A stretch of 24,397 nt of DNA, from the NCBI GenBank assembly GCA_964608495.1, contig CAZSOQ010000059.1, forward strand, positions 1 to 24,397. Direction: 5' to 3'. Under the pieces are notes generated by a model. That model was not told where the DNA came from, ran no database searches, and saw only the letters and a program-made list of their open reading frames with translations. Position numbers and translations under genes: made by a program. This document shows positions 22,478-24,397 of this stretch, in pieces (the first letter of the stretch is position 1; the number at the start of each line of letters is the position of its first letter). Origin of the DNA: JAKORR01 sp964608495 (lineage in GTDB: Bacteria > Armatimonadota > Zipacnadia > Zipacnadales > FEN-943).

Positions 22478-24211
22478 CTATTGGACAGGCGCCGCCTCCG
22501 CGACCTCGACGCGCTGGCCGGGCCGCAGCTTGCCCTTCTCGCCCGTCACCACCTGGAGGCCCTCGGTCACGCCGCTGAGCACCTCGGTGTGCTCCACCGC
22601 GCTCTCGCCCACCTCGACCCGGCGCTTCTCGAGCCGCCCCTCCTGCACGACCCAGAGGTACCAGTCGCCCCCCTCCTGCACCAGGGCCTCGTTGGGCACC
22701 AAGAGAGCGCTGTCGCGCAGGACCGACTCGGCCTCGACGTCGAGCTCCATACCGGGTCTCAGCTTGCCCGCGGCGCCCGTCACCTCGACCCTCACCGGCA
22801 CGACCTTGGCCCTGGCGCGACCGACGCCCTTGGCGTGGGCGGCGCCGCCTATCACGTCCACGACACCTTCGAAGGGTTGGCCCGGGAAGGCCTCGGAGAG
22901 CACGCGCACCTTCTGGCCGACTCTGACCTTGCTGATGTCCTGATCGTCCACCAGCGCGGTCACCCAGACGCTGGTCGGGGCCACCATCTCGACGATCGGC
23001 TGTCCGGGCGCGGCGTAGTCGCCGGCATCGAGGAGCTTGCGCACCACTTCCCCGTCGGCCGGCGCGACCACACGGGCCTTGGCCAGGTGGACCTCCGCCT
23101 GCCGCAGAGTCGCCTCCGCGGCGCGGACCCCCGACTGCTCAGCCTGGGCCAGCGCGACCGCAGCCTGGGCCTCACTCACCTCGGCTCGCGCGGCCGCTAC
23201 CTCCTCGGGCGTGTAGCCCTTGCGCACCAGGCGCGCCTGCGCGCCGGCTTCCTCGTGAGCGGACCGGGCCTGCTCAGTGCGCGCTCTCGCGGCCTGAAGA
23301 GACTTCTCGATCTCCGTGACGCGCCTTGCGTGAGCCCGGGCCTGCTCAAGCATCGCCTGGGCCGCGCGCCTGTCCGCTTCGGCCACGTCCAGTTGCTCCA
23401 CGCGGGTGCCACGGCGAAGCTCCATGACCCGCTCCCGTGCCGCGTCCGCCTGGGACTTGGCCCTCCTATGGGCCTCCTCGGCGGCGTCCACCGAGCTCCC
23501 GGACGTGGCCTGCTGCTCGTAGAGCGAGCGCAGGCGGTCGAGGTCCTTGCGTGCCCGCTCCTCGGCGGCCTCGGCACCGCGCAGGTCGGCCTCCGCGGCG
23601 GCAATCTGCTCGGCCCGCGGCCCGGCCTTCGCCTCCGCCAGGCGTGCCTCAGCCGCCGCCAGCGTCGCCTCCGCGGCCCGTACTTCGGCCGCGCTGGCCG
23701 CTCGCTCGCGTGAGAGCAGGGCCTCGAGCTCCGCGATACGGGCCTCGGCCGCCTCCACCTCGCGGCGGGCAGTCTCCACCCGGGCCTCCGCCGCTTCTAC
23801 TTCCTCGGCGCGGTAGCCCTTCTCGAGACGCGCCAGGCGGGCCTGCGCCGCGCGCAACCTCGCGCGTGCCGCCGCCACCGACGCGGGCACCTGACGGCGC
23901 AGTCGCTCGGCCTCCGCGCGGGCGGCCCTCACCTGCTCCTCGGCCTCCGCGGCGTCTACGTCGGCGATTGCCTCTCCCCTGCGCACCACACTGCCCTCGC
24001 GCACGCGGAGGGCCCGGATCGTGCCGCCGAGCTCGCAGGCCACACCCACGACGGTGCCCGAGCAGTCGGCGTCGGCACTCCAGGCGACGACGAGCGGGCC
24101 GCGGACGACGGTGCCCACCTGGACGGGCGTCGGGCGGCTGGCCCGGTACCAGATCAGCCCGCCGAGGCTCAGTGCCACCACTGATAGGAGGATCCAGCGC
24201 GCGGTACGCAT
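22478..24211 (-). CDS. Membrane fusion protein (HlyD/MacA-like periplasmic adaptor)
   Basis: Adaptor of 577 aa, long for the family (usually 350-450). An N-terminal signal anchor spans 7-22. The split lipoyl-like domain lies at 53-85 (TIRALRVREGSVVRRGE) and 378-410 (VVAPADGEVVRKLLDAGDYA). Between them is an Ala/Glu/Arg-rich coiled coil of about 300 residues, followed by beta-barrel and membrane-proximal domains. The coiled coil contains four copies of a G-[YPT]-[RT]-x-E-[EQ]-[VIL] motif at 131, 196, 267 and 331, about 65-71 residues apart. ATG 24211. The gene is 21 bases upstream of the ATPase, so the three genes form one exporter operon. Confidence 0.9.
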   Translation of the reverse strand: MRTARWILLSVVALSLGGLIWYRASRPTPVQVGTVVRGPLVVAWSADADCSGTVVGVACELGGTIRALRVREGSVVRRGEAIADVDAAEAEEQVRAARAEAERLRRQVPASVAAARARLRAAQARLARLEKGYRAEEVEAAEARVETARREVEAAEARIAELEALLSRERAASAAEVRAAEATLAAAEARLAEAKAGPRAEQIAAAEADLRGAEAAEERARKDLDRLRSLYEQQATSGSSVDAAEEAHRRAKSQADAARERVMELRRGTRVEQLDVAEADRRAAQAMLEQARAHARRVTEIEKSLQAARARTEQARSAHEEAGAQARLVRKGYTPEEVAAARAEVSEAQAAVALAQAEQSGVRAAEATLRQAEVHLAKARVVAPADGEVVRKLLDAGDYAAPGQPIVEMVAPTSVWVTALVDDQDISKVRVGQKVRVLSEAFPGQPFEGVVDVIGGAAHAKGVGRARAKVVPVRVEVTGAAGKLRPGMELDVEAESVLRDSALLVPNEALVQEGGDWYLWVVQEGRLEKRRVEVGESAVEHTEVLSGVTEGLQVVTGEKGKLRPGQRVEVAEAAPVQ

Positions 24212-24397
24212 TGGCGTCGGTGTCGTTTCGGGTTTTCACGAGCCTGCGGGGGGGCCCCTGGCCCGTCGGCGAGACTCGACAATGGCGGTACTTCCCGCCG
24301 CCCGCGGGGGGACCTTCGCGGACGGGAAGGGGCGGGCCAGGGCCGGCCGTGCGCGCCGCGGATCAGGATCGTCCACAGCCAGACGGCCAGGTCGGCG
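24169..24397 (-). pseudogene. Fragment resembling an NAD-dependent epimerase/dehydratase, truncated by window edge and 3' loss
   Basis: The frame entering at the window edge reads ADLAVWLWTILIRGAHGRPW. I recall this motif from the extended-SDR nucleotide-sugar epimerase/dehydratase family, where it is followed by YNVGS and about 70-90 more residues. Here similarity ends after the motif; the frame continues as Pro/Arg-rich sequence and stops at 24169-24171, inside the start of the MFP gene. That suggests a 3'-truncated gene, or a nearby frameshift. Most of the gene lies outside the window. The identification rests on 20 residues. The rest of 24212-24397 holds no other feature I can support. 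Confidence 0.4.

Noticed and set aside
22481..23713. 410-codon open frame on the plus strand
   Set aside because: Antisense to the membrane fusion protein; its Leu/His/Gly-rich periodicity mirrors the coiled-coil repeats of the sense gene.

Overview
High-GC (roughly 70 %) bacterial chromosome segment, densely coded. It holds housekeeping genes (gyrB, smpB) on either side of a long co-directional cluster. Nothing in it fixes the phylum. Palindromic intergenic repeats, the GTG/TTG starts and the gene mix fit an uncultured high-GC lineage, and the MFP/ABC export set would suit a diderm, but both points are inference. I see no rRNA, tRNA, CRISPR array, transposase or phage gene.

Layout. (1) 1-351: hairpin-rich intergenic DNA with a 55-bp exact direct repeat. 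(2) 352-2307, minus: gyrB, with a strong sigma70-type promoter about 200 bp upstream of its start. (3) 2796-18098, minus: 15 tightly spaced genes, many overlapping or a few bases apart. In transcription order they are a lipoyl/subunit-binding mini-E2, a FabG-like reductase, an intact ketosynthase, a degenerate ketosynthase (chain-length-factor-like), E1 alpha and E1 beta of a 2-oxoacid dehydrogenase, a GT2 glycosyltransferase, an acyl carrier protein, two alpha/beta hydrolase-fold proteins resembling the exosortase-associated pair, three GT4 glycosyltransferases, a MurJ/MVF flippase and a fourth GT4. (4) 18099-18333: divergent promoter region with three hairpins. (5) 18334-19186, plus: smpB and a stand-alone CheY-like receiver. 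(6) 19277-24211, minus: membrane fusion protein, ABC ATPase (broken by a one-base frameshift) and a large FtsX-type permease. (7) 24212-24397: fragment of what looks like an NAD-dependent epimerase/dehydratase running off the window.

How the genes may work together (inference). The 15-gene unit couples acyl-chain chemistry to glycan assembly and membrane flipping. E1 alpha/beta would decarboxylate a 2-oxoacid and load the acyl group onto the lipoyl arm of the mini-E2. That protein has no acyltransferase domain, so the acyl group may pass to the ketosynthase/ACP machinery rather than to CoA. The ketosynthase pair and reductase would extend and reduce it, the glycosyltransferases would add sugars, and the MurJ-type protein would flip a lipid-linked product. 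This combination is the best candidate here for an undescribed pathway. Its product cannot be read from sequence.
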